Below are positions 1 to 9,431 of a stretch of 64,000 nucleotides of DNA, one piece after another (within the stretch, counting starts at the first letter, position 1; each line of letters starts with the position of its first letter). The notes under the pieces are model-generated. The model was given only the letters and a program-made list of their open reading frames with translations, did not search any database and was not told the origin of the DNA. Location of the stretch: contig NZ_RCCK01000010.1 in the NCBI RefSeq assembly GCF_003664035.1, positions 868,001-932,000 of the forward strand, read 5' to 3'. A program made the position numbers and the translations under genes. Source of the DNA: Pedobacter alluvionis. Its GTDB lineage: Bacteria; Bacteroidota; Bacteroidia; Sphingobacteriales; Sphingobacteriaceae.

Positions 1-132
1 AACGGCGTTACGGGCATAACGGATATTCCCGCCATCAGAACCGTTTAAACCTACTTCGCAGAAATCGGCTTTAGAAAAACCGATTACTTTTTTTAATATC
101 GCTTGGGCTTCTTCTTTACTTAATATGGCCAT
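1..132 (-). CDS. TldD/PmbA family metalloprotease subunit (partial, N-terminus only)
   Basis: The ATG is at 132-130 on the minus strand and the frame stays open to the window edge, giving 44 residues that begin MAILSKEEAQAILKKVIGFS and continue KADFCEVGLN. This opening helix followed by a strand with acidic and aromatic residues resembles the start of TldD/PmbA proteins. It begins 2 bp after the stop of the TldD-like gene upstream, so the two are almost certainly co-transcribed. In characterised systems TldD and TldE (PmbA) form a heterodimeric protease. The family assignment rests mainly on this neighbourhood because only 44 residues are visible; the C-terminal part lies outside the window. 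Confidence 0.7.
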   Translation of the reverse strand, partial: MAILSKEEAQAILKKVIGFSKADFCEVGLNGSDGGNIRYARNAV

Positions 133-134
133 AA

Positions 135-1769
135 TTATATTTTTCTTGCTGTATTGATAACATTAACTCCATTAAACCTGGTGGTGGCACTGCCATGCGA
201 AACGGCACTGCTTTGAGAAGGTTGTCCTTTTCCATCATTAAACGAACCGCCTAAACGGTAGTCACTTTCGTCGCAAATGGCATTACACGAATTCCAGAAC
301 TCCTGCGTATTCGCCTGGTAGGCTACATCGTTGAGCATGCCTGCAATTTTACCATCCTTAATTTCGTAGAATATTTGTCCGCCAAACTGGAAATTGTAAC
401 GTTGCTGATCGATAGAAAAACTTCCATCGCCAATGATATAAATGCCTTTTTCAATATTTTTGATCATATCATCAACACTCAGTTTTTCTTTGCCTGGTTG
501 TAGCGAAACATTTGGCATACGCTGAAACTGAACATCATCCCAGCCCTGTGAATAACAGCAACCATTCGATTCTGTTAAGCCGATAATGTGTGCCTGATCA
601 CGGATGGCCTGGTAGCTTGTTAGTATCCCATTTTTGATCAAATCCCATTTTTTACACTTTACGCCTTCATCATCGTAGCCAACAGCACCTAAAGAGCCTA
701 CCTGGGTTTTATCGGCTACAATATTTACTTTATCACTGCCAAATTTGAAATTTTTTGATTCCCATTTATCTAAAGTAAGGAAACTGGTGCCTGCGTAATT
801 GGCTTCGTAGCCTAAAACACGGTCTAATTCTGTAGGGTGGCCAACCGATTCGTGGATGGTTAACCAAAGGTGTGAAGGATCTAAAACCAGATCATATTTA
901 CCTGGCTCAACCGATTTTGCCTTTACCTTTTCGCTTGCTACACGGGCTGCTTCTTTTACATCTTCCAGCATATCATAACGACCTTTATAACGCGTTACAA
1001 TTCCAGTAACCTTATCTTCCGGGCGGGCATGCATATATTCATAACCTTTACCAGAAGGCGCACTTAATGCATTCCGTGTTTTAAATTTACCCGATTCGCG
1101 GTCAACTTTAGTTACGTTAAAAGTAGGATAGATGCGGTGAACATCCTGATCGATGTAAGAGCCATCAGTTGAAGCAAAGTATTTCTGCTCATTAACCGCG
1201 AAAATAACGGAATTTACAAAATTGGCTCCATTCTGCATGGCCACGTCGTTTACATTCAGAAGCAGGTCTACTTTCTCCTTTACCGGAACTTCGAAGGCAT
1301 TGATTTCGATAGGCGTTTTCCAGCTTACCTCGCCGTAACCCTTTTGCGGAGCTAGCTGAACTGGTTCCCCCTGTATTTTGGCATTTGCTTTTGCAACGGC
1401 AACCGCTTGTTCGGCTGCTTTGGCGATGGCATCTTTGGTTACATTGTTTGTAGCAGCAAAGCCCCAGCAGCCATTGGCTAAAACGCGGATGCCTACACCA
1501 TACGATTCGGTATTGGCTACGCCTTGAACACGTTTTTCGCGGGTGGCTACAAACTGGTTTAAATAACGCCCGATGCGGATATCGGCATAAGTTGCACCTT
1601 TTGATTTTGCTGCATTTAGTGCAACATCAGCCAGTTCTTTTTTAATTTTTACATCTACACCATCTAGCGCCTGTAAGGGATCTATGGGAGTTCCGAATGC
1701 AGAAAGGTCGGGAAGGAGCAGGGCACCCATACCCATTCCGGATAAGTAGAGGAAGTCTTTTCTTTTCAA
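135..1769 (-). CDS. TldD-like zinc metalloprotease with N-terminal export signal
   Basis: 544 residues. TldD/PmbA family: an HExxxH zinc motif (HESVGH, about residues 306-311) is followed by LDRVLGYEANYAGTS, in the position where TldD has its conserved Glu/Asp stretch. TldD-TldE heterodimers degrade unfolded peptides and process microcin and TldD-dependent peptides in Enterobacteria; the substrate here is unknown. The N-terminus (MKRKDFLYLSGMGMGALLLP) has a basic start, a hydrophobic stretch and a Tat-like KRKDFL motif with KR instead of RR, so the protein may be exported, unlike cytosolic E. coli TldD. It is the first gene of a pair with the partial gene that follows 2 bp downstream. Length is slightly above the usual 450-500, which the signal region explains. 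Confidence 0.88.
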   Translation of the reverse strand: MKRKDFLYLSGMGMGALLLPDLSAFGTPIDPLQALDGVDVKIKKELADVALNAAKSKGATYADIRIGRYLNQFVATREKRVQGVANTESYGVGIRVLANGCWGFAATNNVTKDAIAKAAEQAVAVAKANAKIQGEPVQLAPQKGYGEVSWKTPIEINAFEVPVKEKVDLLLNVNDVAMQNGANFVNSVIFAVNEQKYFASTDGSYIDQDVHRIYPTFNVTKVDRESGKFKTRNALSAPSGKGYEYMHARPEDKVTGIVTRYKGRYDMLEDVKEAARVASEKVKAKSVEPGKYDLVLDPSHLWLTIHESVGHPTELDRVLGYEANYAGTSFLTLDKWESKNFKFGSDKVNIVADKTQVGSLGAVGYDDEGVKCKKWDLIKNGILTSYQAIRDQAHIIGLTESNGCCYSQGWDDVQFQRMPNVSLQPGKEKLSVDDMIKNIEKGIYIIGDGSFSIDQQRYNFQFGGQIFYEIKDGKIAGMLNDVAYQANTQEFWNSCNAICDESDYRLGGSFNDGKGQPSQSSAVSHGSATTRFNGVNVINTARKI

Positions 1770-2116
1770 TTGGTTGAGTTTAGTTAGTTTACGATTTCAA
1801 TATAGCCAATTATGAGGTGAAAACTGGAAATGGATTATAACATTTTAGTTTCAAAGGCAGAAAAAGGAGCTGTTTTTTCTATTAAGGTTTTTTTTAACCA
1901 CAGATGAGCACGGGTAACCACAGATTTTTTGTTTTTTTCTTCGTTGTCATTCTGAACGTAGTGAAGAATCTTTTAATTATATGTTATTCTTGCTTGCGCT
2001 CATTTCCAGACTAGTACAGAAATAGTTACACGATTTCATCGTTGCAAACGATGTATTATTAAACGCTCGTTAAAAACGAGCGTGAGCGGAGTTTCGAATG
2101 ACAGCAAGCGCGCGAC
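1770..2116. other. Intergenic region with repeat fragments
   Basis: 347 bp with no convincing gene. It holds a fragment resembling the AACCACAGATGAGCACGG family (about 1898-1930), a copy of the GTCATTCTGAACG-type repeat (1946-1974), and a 9-bp perfect hairpin ACGCTCGTT-aaa-AACGAGCGT (2063-2083) close to the 3' end of the gene that stops at 2117. The hairpin could end transcription of the minus-strand operon, but it lacks a clear U-run in that direction. Confidence 0.6.
1946..1974. repeat. Intergenic repeat, GTCATTCTGAACG...GAAGAATC family
   Basis: Sequence begins GTCATTCTGAACGTAGTGAA and continues GAATCTTT. Related copies are at 40036-40114 (both arms of a hairpin) and 44207-44234. Only one arm is present here. 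The function is unknown; dispersed copies at gene ends fit REP-like elements. Confidence 0.75.
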
Positions 2117-3901
2117 TTATTTAACAGCCAAAATCCTGGCCTCGTACCATAAAAAGGCAGCAGCGAGTAAAAATCCGGCAAAAAACCACCAAAGTGATAC
2201 TTCTTTCTCCAGAACAATGTCTGCTAATTTGTTTTTTGCCTCAGTAGTATTCAGCTTTTTGATAAACTGATGTGTTCCATCCAGCTTCTCCTGGTTTTTG
2301 AGTGCTTGCCAATCTGCTTTTCCATAAATATAAATCGACTCAATCGTTTGGTTTACCTGCAAGTTAGTCCAGCCTGATTTTTTAGGCCAATAAAAAGCAT
2401 CCCATTGAAACGGAAGCTCCATGTTTTGCCTTGGACTGAGTAAAAAGCTATCAATTTTTAATGTTGGTACTTTGTCTGATGTTGCCAGATCTGCAATGAT
2501 CCTTGTTTTTTGATTCACAACAGGGAATTGAGGAATAATGTTCACCGATTGAATATCGTGTCTTTTTCTTGCCGTATTGGCCAAAAGTTTAGACCAATAG
2601 GTTGCATAATCATTTTTTTGTCCTGAAAGTAACCAGTTGTATGTGGAAGAAAGTGTAGAGACCAGTATTTTACCATAACCGTTAATGGTGCTATTGACTA
2701 TCGTTTTTCCGCTTGCCTCAATAATAACCGACTGCTCATTTTGCTTTGTCTTTAAAAATAATGCTTGTTCGAGCGGCAATGGATTAAACTTGAAATGATC
2801 TTCTGCAAGAATTAAATTAAGTGTTTTCCCTTTTAAAGGAACTTCATACCGGTTGGATTTACCACTAAGCGTTGTTAAAGCTTTTGAGCCTGCTACCTTG
2901 ATCAGTAAGCCCATTCCATTATTAACAGCCATATTTATCGAGGACTTTTCACCTGGGCTTATGGCGGACAATTCTTCTTCATCAATGATCATAATGTCGA
3001 ATTTTTTCAGGGATGAAGTATTGATCTGATTAAGGTTTACGCTATCCAGATTAAGGAAATTGAAAGCATATTTGTTTTTACTAATCTGACTTCTAAAAGC
3101 CAATGGATATTGGTTTTCATAGAGCCAGTTTTTTAAAAATTTATATTCGAAATCTGGAAAAGAAGCCAGTATTAGCACTTTCATAGGTGCCTGGTCACCA
3201 ACTTGTACAGGAACCGGGTCTTTAGCCAGGGTATCTTTTTTTTGCAAACTGATCAATTCATAAACAGCTTTTCCTGTTTGTTTTGGGGCAGTTTTAAAAG
3301 AGAAGGCTTTGTTCGATTTTGCTTCAATAACGGTGGAGTCTACTGTTTTACCTAAACCTTTAAGGAAAAGTTTGACCGATTCATCGCCTGAATTTTGATA
3401 AGTGCCCTGAACCTGTAATAATTCGGTGGTTTTTAATTTGGCTGGCCAATTGGCAGCGATAATGCCGTTAGGATTTGGAGATGGATGGAAGTTGATCTGG
3501 TATCCTTTAAGCTGCTCCAATTCGGGTGCATTTAATCCATAACCGTAAATAGCCAGTTTTCGGATATTTGGATTCGATTTTAAGAAATAGGAGAGGTCGG
3601 AAAGAATTGCTGCCTTTTCATTTTTTAAATCTACCGATGGAAGTGCATATTTTTTCCCCTTTAGTTTTGAAACAGAATCAGGATTTGTGCCGTCGGTGAA
3701 TAAAATAATTTCATCAGGATTTTGTTTTAGGTGTGTTTCATATCTGATCGGTACAATTAAAAGTACAAAACAGCTTACCGCGATGATATTGACTAAAATA
3801 CGCCACATTAATCGTGCTCTATTTGCTCTGCGGATTTCTTTGTAAAGCAAAAAGACCAATAAAACTAAGCCAACCAGAACAGCGATGTATTTAAATTCCA
3901 T
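2117..3901 (-). CDS. Membrane protein of the MoxR/BatA cluster (hypothetical)
   Basis: 594 residues, last gene of the minus-strand MoxR operon and 2 bp after the DUF4175 gene. Two hydrophobic segments lie at the N-terminus (about residues 5-20 and 32-52) and one at the C-terminus (about 567-586, WWFFAGFLLAAAFLWYEARI), so the roughly 500-residue centre is probably periplasmic. The central part contains MKVLILASFPDFEYKFLKNW and FDIMIIDEEEL, which resemble a glutamine-amidotransferase-like Rossmann region, as seen in other large membrane proteins of von Willebrand/MoxR clusters; no catalytic Cys-His-Glu triad is evident. The cytoplasmic tail ends EARILAVK. I do not recognise a specific family, so the function is inferred only from the neighbourhood. 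Confidence 0.75.
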   Translation of the reverse strand: MEFKYIAVLVGLVLLVFLLYKEIRRANRARLMWRILVNIIAVSCFVLLIVPIRYETHLKQNPDEIILFTDGTNPDSVSKLKGKKYALPSVDLKNEKAAILSDLSYFLKSNPNIRKLAIYGYGLNAPELEQLKGYQINFHPSPNPNGIIAANWPAKLKTTELLQVQGTYQNSGDESVKLFLKGLGKTVDSTVIEAKSNKAFSFKTAPKQTGKAVYELISLQKKDTLAKDPVPVQVGDQAPMKVLILASFPDFEYKFLKNWLYENQYPLAFRSQISKNKYAFNFLNLDSVNLNQINTSSLKKFDIMIIDEEELSAISPGEKSSINMAVNNGMGLLIKVAGSKALTTLSGKSNRYEVPLKGKTLNLILAEDHFKFNPLPLEQALFLKTKQNEQSVIIEASGKTIVNSTINGYGKILVSTLSSTYNWLLSGQKNDYATYWSKLLANTARKRHDIQSVNIIPQFPVVNQKTRIIADLATSDKVPTLKIDSFLLSPRQNMELPFQWDAFYWPKKSGWTNLQVNQTIESIYIYGKADWQALKNQEKLDGTHQFIKKLNTTEAKNKLADIVLEKEVSLWWFFAGFLLAAAFLWYEARILAVK

Positions 3902-3903
3902 AT

Positions 3904-6036
3904 CTATCTGTTGGTTTTGTTAAGGTTATTAAAATAGTTTTGATACAATGCCGAAGCTGGTCCGGCACTTTGTATTTGTGGTTTGGCCAATTCGACATTG
4001 ATCATTTTCTGTATGGCCTGCTGTACCAGATCAATCTCTTTAAGCATTGGTTTATTTGCTGCACCTAACCTTCTTAACCTTGTTAGGGCATTTAAATAAG
4101 TTGAGGGATGATCTGCAGCTGCACCAATCATGTATTTTTCTGTTTCGCTAAGTAAGAATTGATCTTGCCCACTAAACTTCTTGCCTGTTTTTCTGCTTTC
4201 CAACAAGGCGAGTGCTGCTTTTAAAGAAGCTGTTCGTTTTTCTTTTTGCTCAAACGACATTTTCTGCACAGGCTGTGTGATTTTGTCCAGCTCACCGCTT
4301 AAACGTTTCTCGGGTTTTAAAGCCGAAACTTTAACCGTGGTTTTTGCCACATAGGCCCGCGATTTCTGCTGCAGATCTTTGAGCAATCTCAATGCTTTAT
4401 ATTCGTAAGGTAATGCTTCCTGTGGTTTGTGAGTCCGTAAACGCAGTTCAGCATTCCACATTTCAGTTAAAACGGCTTTTAATTGCGCTTTCATTTCGGG
4501 TTCGAAAAAAGTGGCATCTTCAGCAATATCATGTTTATGGGCATATTTGTCCATAATGGCACTTACATCACCAAATTTTTCACCCTCAATTTTATGTTCC
4601 GCATGCTCATCGTGGTCGTCGTGATCACCGCCAATTTCAGTTTCATTCTCTTCGCCTAAAAACTGCCCGTAACGCAACCTTAATAACTTTTGATCAATCC
4701 CCAAGTCGTTACTTCTGGTTTTAAAAGTTGCAGCAGGCAATGTTGATTGTTCTTTCAATAATTTCTCGGTATCGATAATGATCTGCCTTTCGCTTCTGAA
4801 ATATTCCGGAACCAGGTTAACGCCATTGGTCATCCCGGCTAAACTCATTAATTCGGTGGTATCAACAATTGAAACAAAATACACATCTGAACGGCTAGAT
4901 TGGCCGTGGTTATCCATGGCTTTGATGAAAAAGTAAAGCTCATCACCCGGTTTCATACCAAGGCTTTTTAAGTCGATCAGTTTACTTAGCGTAAGGTTCC
5001 TTTTGTTATCAAAATTGGCATTAAACGGCAGCTTTTTTTCGGTAAAACTTACCCCTTCGCCTTTGCCACTAGCCATGGTTGCCGATATAAAAGCATCGTT
5101 GATCCCATAATCATCGGTGAATGATACATGGAGATTAAATTTTTGCGGCTGACCGATATCAATGGTAGTGTGCTGTTTTGGTTGCGTAATTTTAATGGTT
5201 ACCGGCAGATCTGGAATCACTTCAATCTGGTAGAGGTCTGATTTTTTGTCATCAAGATCCAATTGGTAAAAACCTGATTTATTGATTGTTTTGCTGAAAG
5301 TCCATTGCGTATGTGCTGCATTTAGAGCTTTTAAAGGCACAATTTCTTTATCGTTAAAAATAAGTCTTAACTTTTTAATGCCAATATTCGTTTCGATTTT
5401 CCAGTTTATGCTTGCACCTGTTTCCGCAGCAATGGTAAACTGCTTTTGTTTCCGTTCCCCTTTTCTGGTATAGGCGGGCGGAATGATGGTGGCACTAAAA
5501 GTAGAAATCTCTGCCGGTATATTTTCTTTTATTGCAGGAACCGGATTTTTGGTTTCCTCAGCTACGGAATCTGTTTTGCTGATTTGAGGAATTTTTGTAA
5601 TCCCAAAGCTGATCATCAATGCCATAACGAGTATCGATAAGCCAAAATATAACCTTTTAACAGGTTCTTTCGGCTGCGACAAATTCGGGATGATGTTTTC
5701 TATTTTGTTGCGCTGCAGTTGTTGCAGCATGGATAATTCTGTTTCGTTTTGAAGCAGTAAATCGGCACTTTCTTCCAATTCGGGGTAACGGTTATTAAGA
5801 AACCTCGAAACATCAAAATCAGTAATTTTCCAAACCGGCTTGCTGAACAATAAAATGGCGGCAACAATTGTGAAAATAATCGCAAAAATCCAGGCAGGTA
5901 AATGTAGCAGATAAAAACCTGTAACCGATAAAAGTAAAGCAATGCCAAAAGCAATGGCAAGAGTGCCGATCAGGTAAAAACTGATCCACCTTGTTTTCAG
6001 GTTACGTATCCAATTTTGTCCTTCAGTTTTTAACAT
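3904..6036 (-). CDS. DUF4175-type membrane protein
   Basis: Start chosen at the ATG at 6036 (MLKTEGQNWIRNLKTRW), giving 710 residues; a start 42 bp further upstream would overlap the preceding gene by 56 bp instead of 14. Two membrane segments follow (about residues 20-65), then a third near 130-150, then a long soluble region with beta-rich repeats (FSATIIPPAYTRKGE, IEVIPDLPVTIKIT) and a helical C-terminal half. This organisation matches DUF4175 proteins, which accompany MoxR, DUF58 and BatA proteins in Bacteroidota. An unusual His/Asp-rich loop (GGDHDDHDEHAEHKIEGE) near the middle of the protein could bind metal; this is speculative. The biochemical role is unknown. Confidence 0.8.
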   Translation of the reverse strand: MLKTEGQNWIRNLKTRWISFYLIGTLAIAFGIALLLSVTGFYLLHLPAWIFAIIFTIVAAILLFSKPVWKITDFDVSRFLNNRYPELEESADLLLQNETELSMLQQLQRNKIENIIPNLSQPKEPVKRLYFGLSILVMALMISFGITKIPQISKTDSVAEETKNPVPAIKENIPAEISTFSATIIPPAYTRKGERKQKQFTIAAETGASINWKIETNIGIKKLRLIFNDKEIVPLKALNAAHTQWTFSKTINKSGFYQLDLDDKKSDLYQIEVIPDLPVTIKITQPKQHTTIDIGQPQKFNLHVSFTDDYGINDAFISATMASGKGEGVSFTEKKLPFNANFDNKRNLTLSKLIDLKSLGMKPGDELYFFIKAMDNHGQSSRSDVYFVSIVDTTELMSLAGMTNGVNLVPEYFRSERQIIIDTEKLLKEQSTLPAATFKTRSNDLGIDQKLLRLRYGQFLGEENETEIGGDHDDHDEHAEHKIEGEKFGDVSAIMDKYAHKHDIAEDATFFEPEMKAQLKAVLTEMWNAELRLRTHKPQEALPYEYKALRLLKDLQQKSRAYVAKTTVKVSALKPEKRLSGELDKITQPVQKMSFEQKEKRTASLKAALALLESRKTGKKFSGQDQFLLSETEKYMIGAAADHPSTYLNALTRLRRLGAANKPMLKEIDLVQQAIQKMINVELAKPQIQSAGPASALYQNYFNNLNKTNR

Positions 6037-7393
6037 CGTTTGGTTTTTTTCTGAATGATAAAATACGTTCGGTAACAAAAATCAACAATGCAGCGATCCA
6101 AAATAAAGTCCCAAGCGCCTTATTTTGGGTGGTTTTGATAGTCGATTTGGTTTTGTCAGGTTGAAAGAGGTCATTTTGCTTGGCCGATAAGCGCCTCTGA
6201 TCGGAAGGGTGGTTTTCAAATCCGAAATCTGCTGTATTGTCCGCTCTGATTACAATTGGCATCAATGCTTTTACAAACAAACCATCCCAAACTAATTCAT
6301 TCCATTGTGGATTAAACCGGCTGTAAAAGTGGAAGATGTGTAAAGCATTGGACTTTTCATTTGTTAATATTGCATTTCCAAAACCATCGGTCCATATTTT
6401 TTTAGCTCCATTTATTGAGGCAATTCTTTTACTCAATTCAATATGGCGGCCATCCAGGTTTATGAATGAAGATGAGGCGATTACTTTTCCTTTTTCATAT
6501 TGAAATAAGGCTCCATTTGGCTTGATTGACGATTTAAAGACCGAAGAAACAGGATCATCCGACAACCAGAAACCAATATCTATTTTCCCGGAAGCAGGAT
6601 TAATGATTATTTTTCGTTTTGTAAAGTTGCCAATAGCTTTTAAAGCAGCAATGAGATACTTGCCATCCGCAATTCCAGCAGCTTCGTGTATGGCAATATT
6701 TATCGGTACTTCATCTCCTGAATTTAAAGCCTGATAACTGGTATTGGACGGATTCGATTTTGCTTCATATTTTTTTCCTGCATACTCGGCAATCCAGCTG
6801 CTTAAAGTATCAGTTTGGTTTAGCGGAATGTACCTCAGTTTATAGTTAACTGTTGATAGTTCGTTGCCAAAATGGTTTAAGCGCCGATCTGCAAAAAGAT
6901 AAACGCTTGCACCTACCGGAACAAAATGATTGGCCGCACTAAGTAAGGCTGTATAATTTAGACTATTCGTCTGTTTTGCTTGATTCCCAACGGTATCTTT
7001 TAAGGTTAACTGCGTAAAACCCACATTAAAATCGTGGATTTCATATCCCTTTTTTAGCAAGGAGTCAATCGTTTTTTTATGTGTTTTGAAAACCTGTTGA
7101 AAAGTAGCTTTATCTGCCAAAATCCATCCATTTTTAATATTCGCAGAAATATTTTTTTTAAAATAAGGCTGAGCCACAAGAAATGCCAGTATTACCAAAA
7201 GCAAACAGCGCAGCAATAACAAAAGCCAATCGTTAATTTTAAAACTTTTGGAACTTGCCCTCGAACTTTCACCCAGTAGTGCAATGCTACCAATCTTAAC
7301 TGTTTTGCCCTGTTTTACATTCCACAGATGGATAATGAGCGGAACAATTAATCCTGCCAGCGCCAGTAAGCCTATGGGGTATAAAAAATGCAC
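6023..7393 (-). CDS. BatA-domain membrane protein
   Basis: 456 residues. The N-terminus (MHFLYPIGLLALAGLIVPLIIHLWNVKQGK) is the typical BatA/aerotolerance-regulator N-terminal domain, with one membrane segment, a short loop containing VKIGSIALLGE and a second segment (LLLLLRCLLLVILAFLVAQP). The centre is a soluble domain that resembles degenerate von Willebrand A proteins of this operon type but shows no DxSxS metal site. A last membrane segment (LGTLFWIAALLIFVTERIL) lies at the C-terminus. It starts 4 bp after the DUF58 gene and overlaps the next gene by 14 bp, so translation is probably coupled. Bat proteins were linked to aerotolerance in Bacteroides fragilis; in most species the role is undefined. 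Confidence 0.85.
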   Translation of the reverse strand: MHFLYPIGLLALAGLIVPLIIHLWNVKQGKTVKIGSIALLGESSRASSKSFKINDWLLLLLRCLLLVILAFLVAQPYFKKNISANIKNGWILADKATFQQVFKTHKKTIDSLLKKGYEIHDFNVGFTQLTLKDTVGNQAKQTNSLNYTALLSAANHFVPVGASVYLFADRRLNHFGNELSTVNYKLRYIPLNQTDTLSSWIAEYAGKKYEAKSNPSNTSYQALNSGDEVPINIAIHEAAGIADGKYLIAALKAIGNFTKRKIIINPASGKIDIGFWLSDDPVSSVFKSSIKPNGALFQYEKGKVIASSSFINLDGRHIELSKRIASINGAKKIWTDGFGNAILTNEKSNALHIFHFYSRFNPQWNELVWDGLFVKALMPIVIRADNTADFGFENHPSDQRRLSAKQNDLFQPDKTKSTIKTTQNKALGTLFWIAALLIFVTERILSFRKKPNDVKN

Positions 7394-7396
7394 TGC

Positions 7397-8284
7397 TTAA
7401 ATTCTAAGTTTACTTCTTTGTTTTAAAAAATCCCTTAATGCCTGATCCAGCGGTTCGTCAGTTGTAATTGTCCGGTAAAAAATCCTTCTATCCAGAAGCT
7501 TTATCCTGCTTTCTTCCAGGTAATCATTAAGTTTGTTTTGATAGTTGGTCCTTTCTTTCGTTTGATCAATCTGAATGGTTTCTCCTGTTTCCAGGTCTTC
7601 GAAAGTCGTATAACCTTTAAAATCAAGGTCCAGCTCATTTCTTGATAATACATGAAAAACCACGATTTCGTGCCTCAAAGTATTTAGCGTATCCAATAAT
7701 TTGATGATTTCATCGTCTTTCTGGTAAAGATCGGTCACGAAAATCAGCAATTCGCGTTTTTGGGTACCTGCAAGCAACTCTTTATAATGGATAGGTTTGG
7801 TAAATGTCCCGTCGGGATGAATCTGCTCCAGCTGGTAAAACAACCGTGCCAAATGCTGGTAATCCTGCTTGGGTGTCATGGAGAAAATTCCCGAGTTTTT
7901 CAGTACATACAAACCAATCGCATCGCCCTGTAAATTGGCAAGGTAAGCTAAAGAGGCACCGAGGTATCTTGCATAATCTATTTTGGTAAAATCGCCATCA
8001 CTATGGTTCATCGAAGCGCTGGCATCAATTAATATGCGCACAGCAATATTGGTTTCTACCTCCGATTCGCGGATATAATAACGGTCGGAACGGGCAAACA
8101 TTTTCCAGTCGAGCGAGCGCAGATCGTCGCCAGGCTGATAACTCCTATACTGGCTAAACTCCAATCCCGGTCCCTTTACGGTACTTTTATTAATGCCGTT
8201 CATAAAACCATCAATCGTCATTTTCGCCGATAATGAAAGGTCTTTGATGGCCATCAATATTTTAGGATCGAGCAGTTTACTCAT
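7397..8284 (-). CDS. DUF58 domain protein with von Willebrand A-like MIDAS site
   Basis: 295 residues, soluble. The DUF58 signature YQPGDDLRSLDWKMFARSD lies at about residues 49-67, and a MIDAS-like DASAS (DxSxS) motif follows in RILIDASASMNHSD at about 84-95. DUF58 proteins are the usual partners of MoxR AAA+ ATPases and probably present substrates or metal-dependent ligands to them. The ATG overlaps the stop of the MoxR gene by one base, so the two are translationally coupled. No signal peptide is seen. Confidence 0.9.
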   Translation of the reverse strand: MSKLLDPKILMAIKDLSLSAKMTIDGFMNGINKSTVKGPGLEFSQYRSYQPGDDLRSLDWKMFARSDRYYIRESEVETNIAVRILIDASASMNHSDGDFTKIDYARYLGASLAYLANLQGDAIGLYVLKNSGIFSMTPKQDYQHLARLFYQLEQIHPDGTFTKPIHYKELLAGTQKRELLIFVTDLYQKDDEIIKLLDTLNTLRHEIVVFHVLSRNELDLDFKGYTTFEDLETGETIQIDQTKERTNYQNKLNDYLEESRIKLLDRRIFYRTITTDEPLDQALRDFLKQRSKLRI

Positions 8285-9330
8285 TAAATGTTAGCTTTTG
8301 GTTTAGAAATGGCTTTGATCAGTTCGTCAGTTACTTTGTCTGATGACACATTTTCGGCCTCGGCTTTAAAATTCATTAATACCCTGTGGCGCAATACCGG
8401 GTAAGCCATGGCTTGTAAATCTTCCATAATCACCGCATATCTGCCTTTAAATAATGCCCTTGCTTTTGCTGTTAAAATCAATGCTTGCCCGGCGCGTGGA
8501 CCAGCGCCCCAGCGGACCCATTCTTTTACAAAATTTACCGTGGTGGTATCAGGTCTGGTGGCGCGGATAATCTCGCTTACATAAGTAATCAGATCATCAC
8601 TAATACTTACTTCGCGGGTAATGGCCTGCAATTCCTTAATTTCTTCTGCACCGATAATCGGGTTGATTACCGCTTTTTTGCTACCTGTGGTACTGCTTAA
8701 AATCTGATTTTCCTCTGCCGCTGTAGGGTAACCGATTTTGATATATAAGAGAAAACGGTCTAATTGTGCTTCGGGCAGGGGGTAGGTTCCGGCCTGTTCA
8801 ATCGGGTTTTGGGTAGCGAGGATAAAAAATGGACGATCCAAAGGATAGGTTTGTCCGCCATAAGTTACTTCAAATTCCTGCATGGCCTCTAAAAGAGCCG
8901 ATTGGGTTTTTGGAGGCGTCCGGTTTACCTCATCGGCCAGGATAATATTGGCAAACAGCGGACCTTTATTAAACTTAAAAAAACGTTTCCCCGTTACGTG
9001 GTCTTCTTCCAGTATTTCGGTACCCACGATATCGGTAGGCATTAAATCGGGCGTAAATTGGATTCTTCTGAACGAAAGGTCTAAAGCCTGCGACATGGTT
9101 CTAACCATTAAAGTTTTCGCTAAACCTGGTACACCTTCCAGTAAACAATGTCCGCCCGCCATCAAAGCGATCAGCATTTCTTCAATGATCACATCCTGAC
9201 CCACAATTACTTTCTGTATTTCGCTTTTTAACAGGGAGATCTTATTGATCAATATTTTTAGGTTGCTTTCTGAACGCTCCAAAACGGTTGATTTTTTAGT
9301 ATGACGATATTGTGCTTCAATATAGCGCAT
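8284..9330 (-). CDS. MoxR family AAA+ ATPase
   Basis: 348 residues. Walker A GVPGLAKT (about 66-73), Walker B ILADEVNR, sensor-1 ATQNP and the MoxR signature QFTPDLMPTDIVG are all present. MoxR ATPases are chaperone-like and assemble or activate protein complexes together with DUF58/vWA partners. This is the first gene of a five-gene minus-strand operon. The annotated ATG is at 9330, but the first 15-20 residues are poorly conserved in the family and a TTG at about residue 17 (LERSESNLKILINK) could be the true start. No clear TAnnTTTG promoter is visible in the 101-bp divergent region. Confidence 0.93.
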   Translation of the reverse strand: MRYIEAQYRHTKKSTVLERSESNLKILINKISLLKSEIQKVIVGQDVIIEEMLIALMAGGHCLLEGVPGLAKTLMVRTMSQALDLSFRRIQFTPDLMPTDIVGTEILEEDHVTGKRFFKFNKGPLFANIILADEVNRTPPKTQSALLEAMQEFEVTYGGQTYPLDRPFFILATQNPIEQAGTYPLPEAQLDRFLLYIKIGYPTAAEENQILSSTTGSKKAVINPIIGAEEIKELQAITREVSISDDLITYVSEIIRATRPDTTTVNFVKEWVRWGAGPRAGQALILTAKARALFKGRYAVIMEDLQAMAYPVLRHRVLMNFKAEAENVSSDKVTDELIKAISKPKANI

Positions 9331-9431
9331 ATTGGCAGATAGTTTTAGTCGTGAGAAAAGAATATCAAAAAATTTACAAGATAATTTGGATTAAAAATGC
9401 AATTAATAAAAAATGAAGGTAATTTTAGGCT

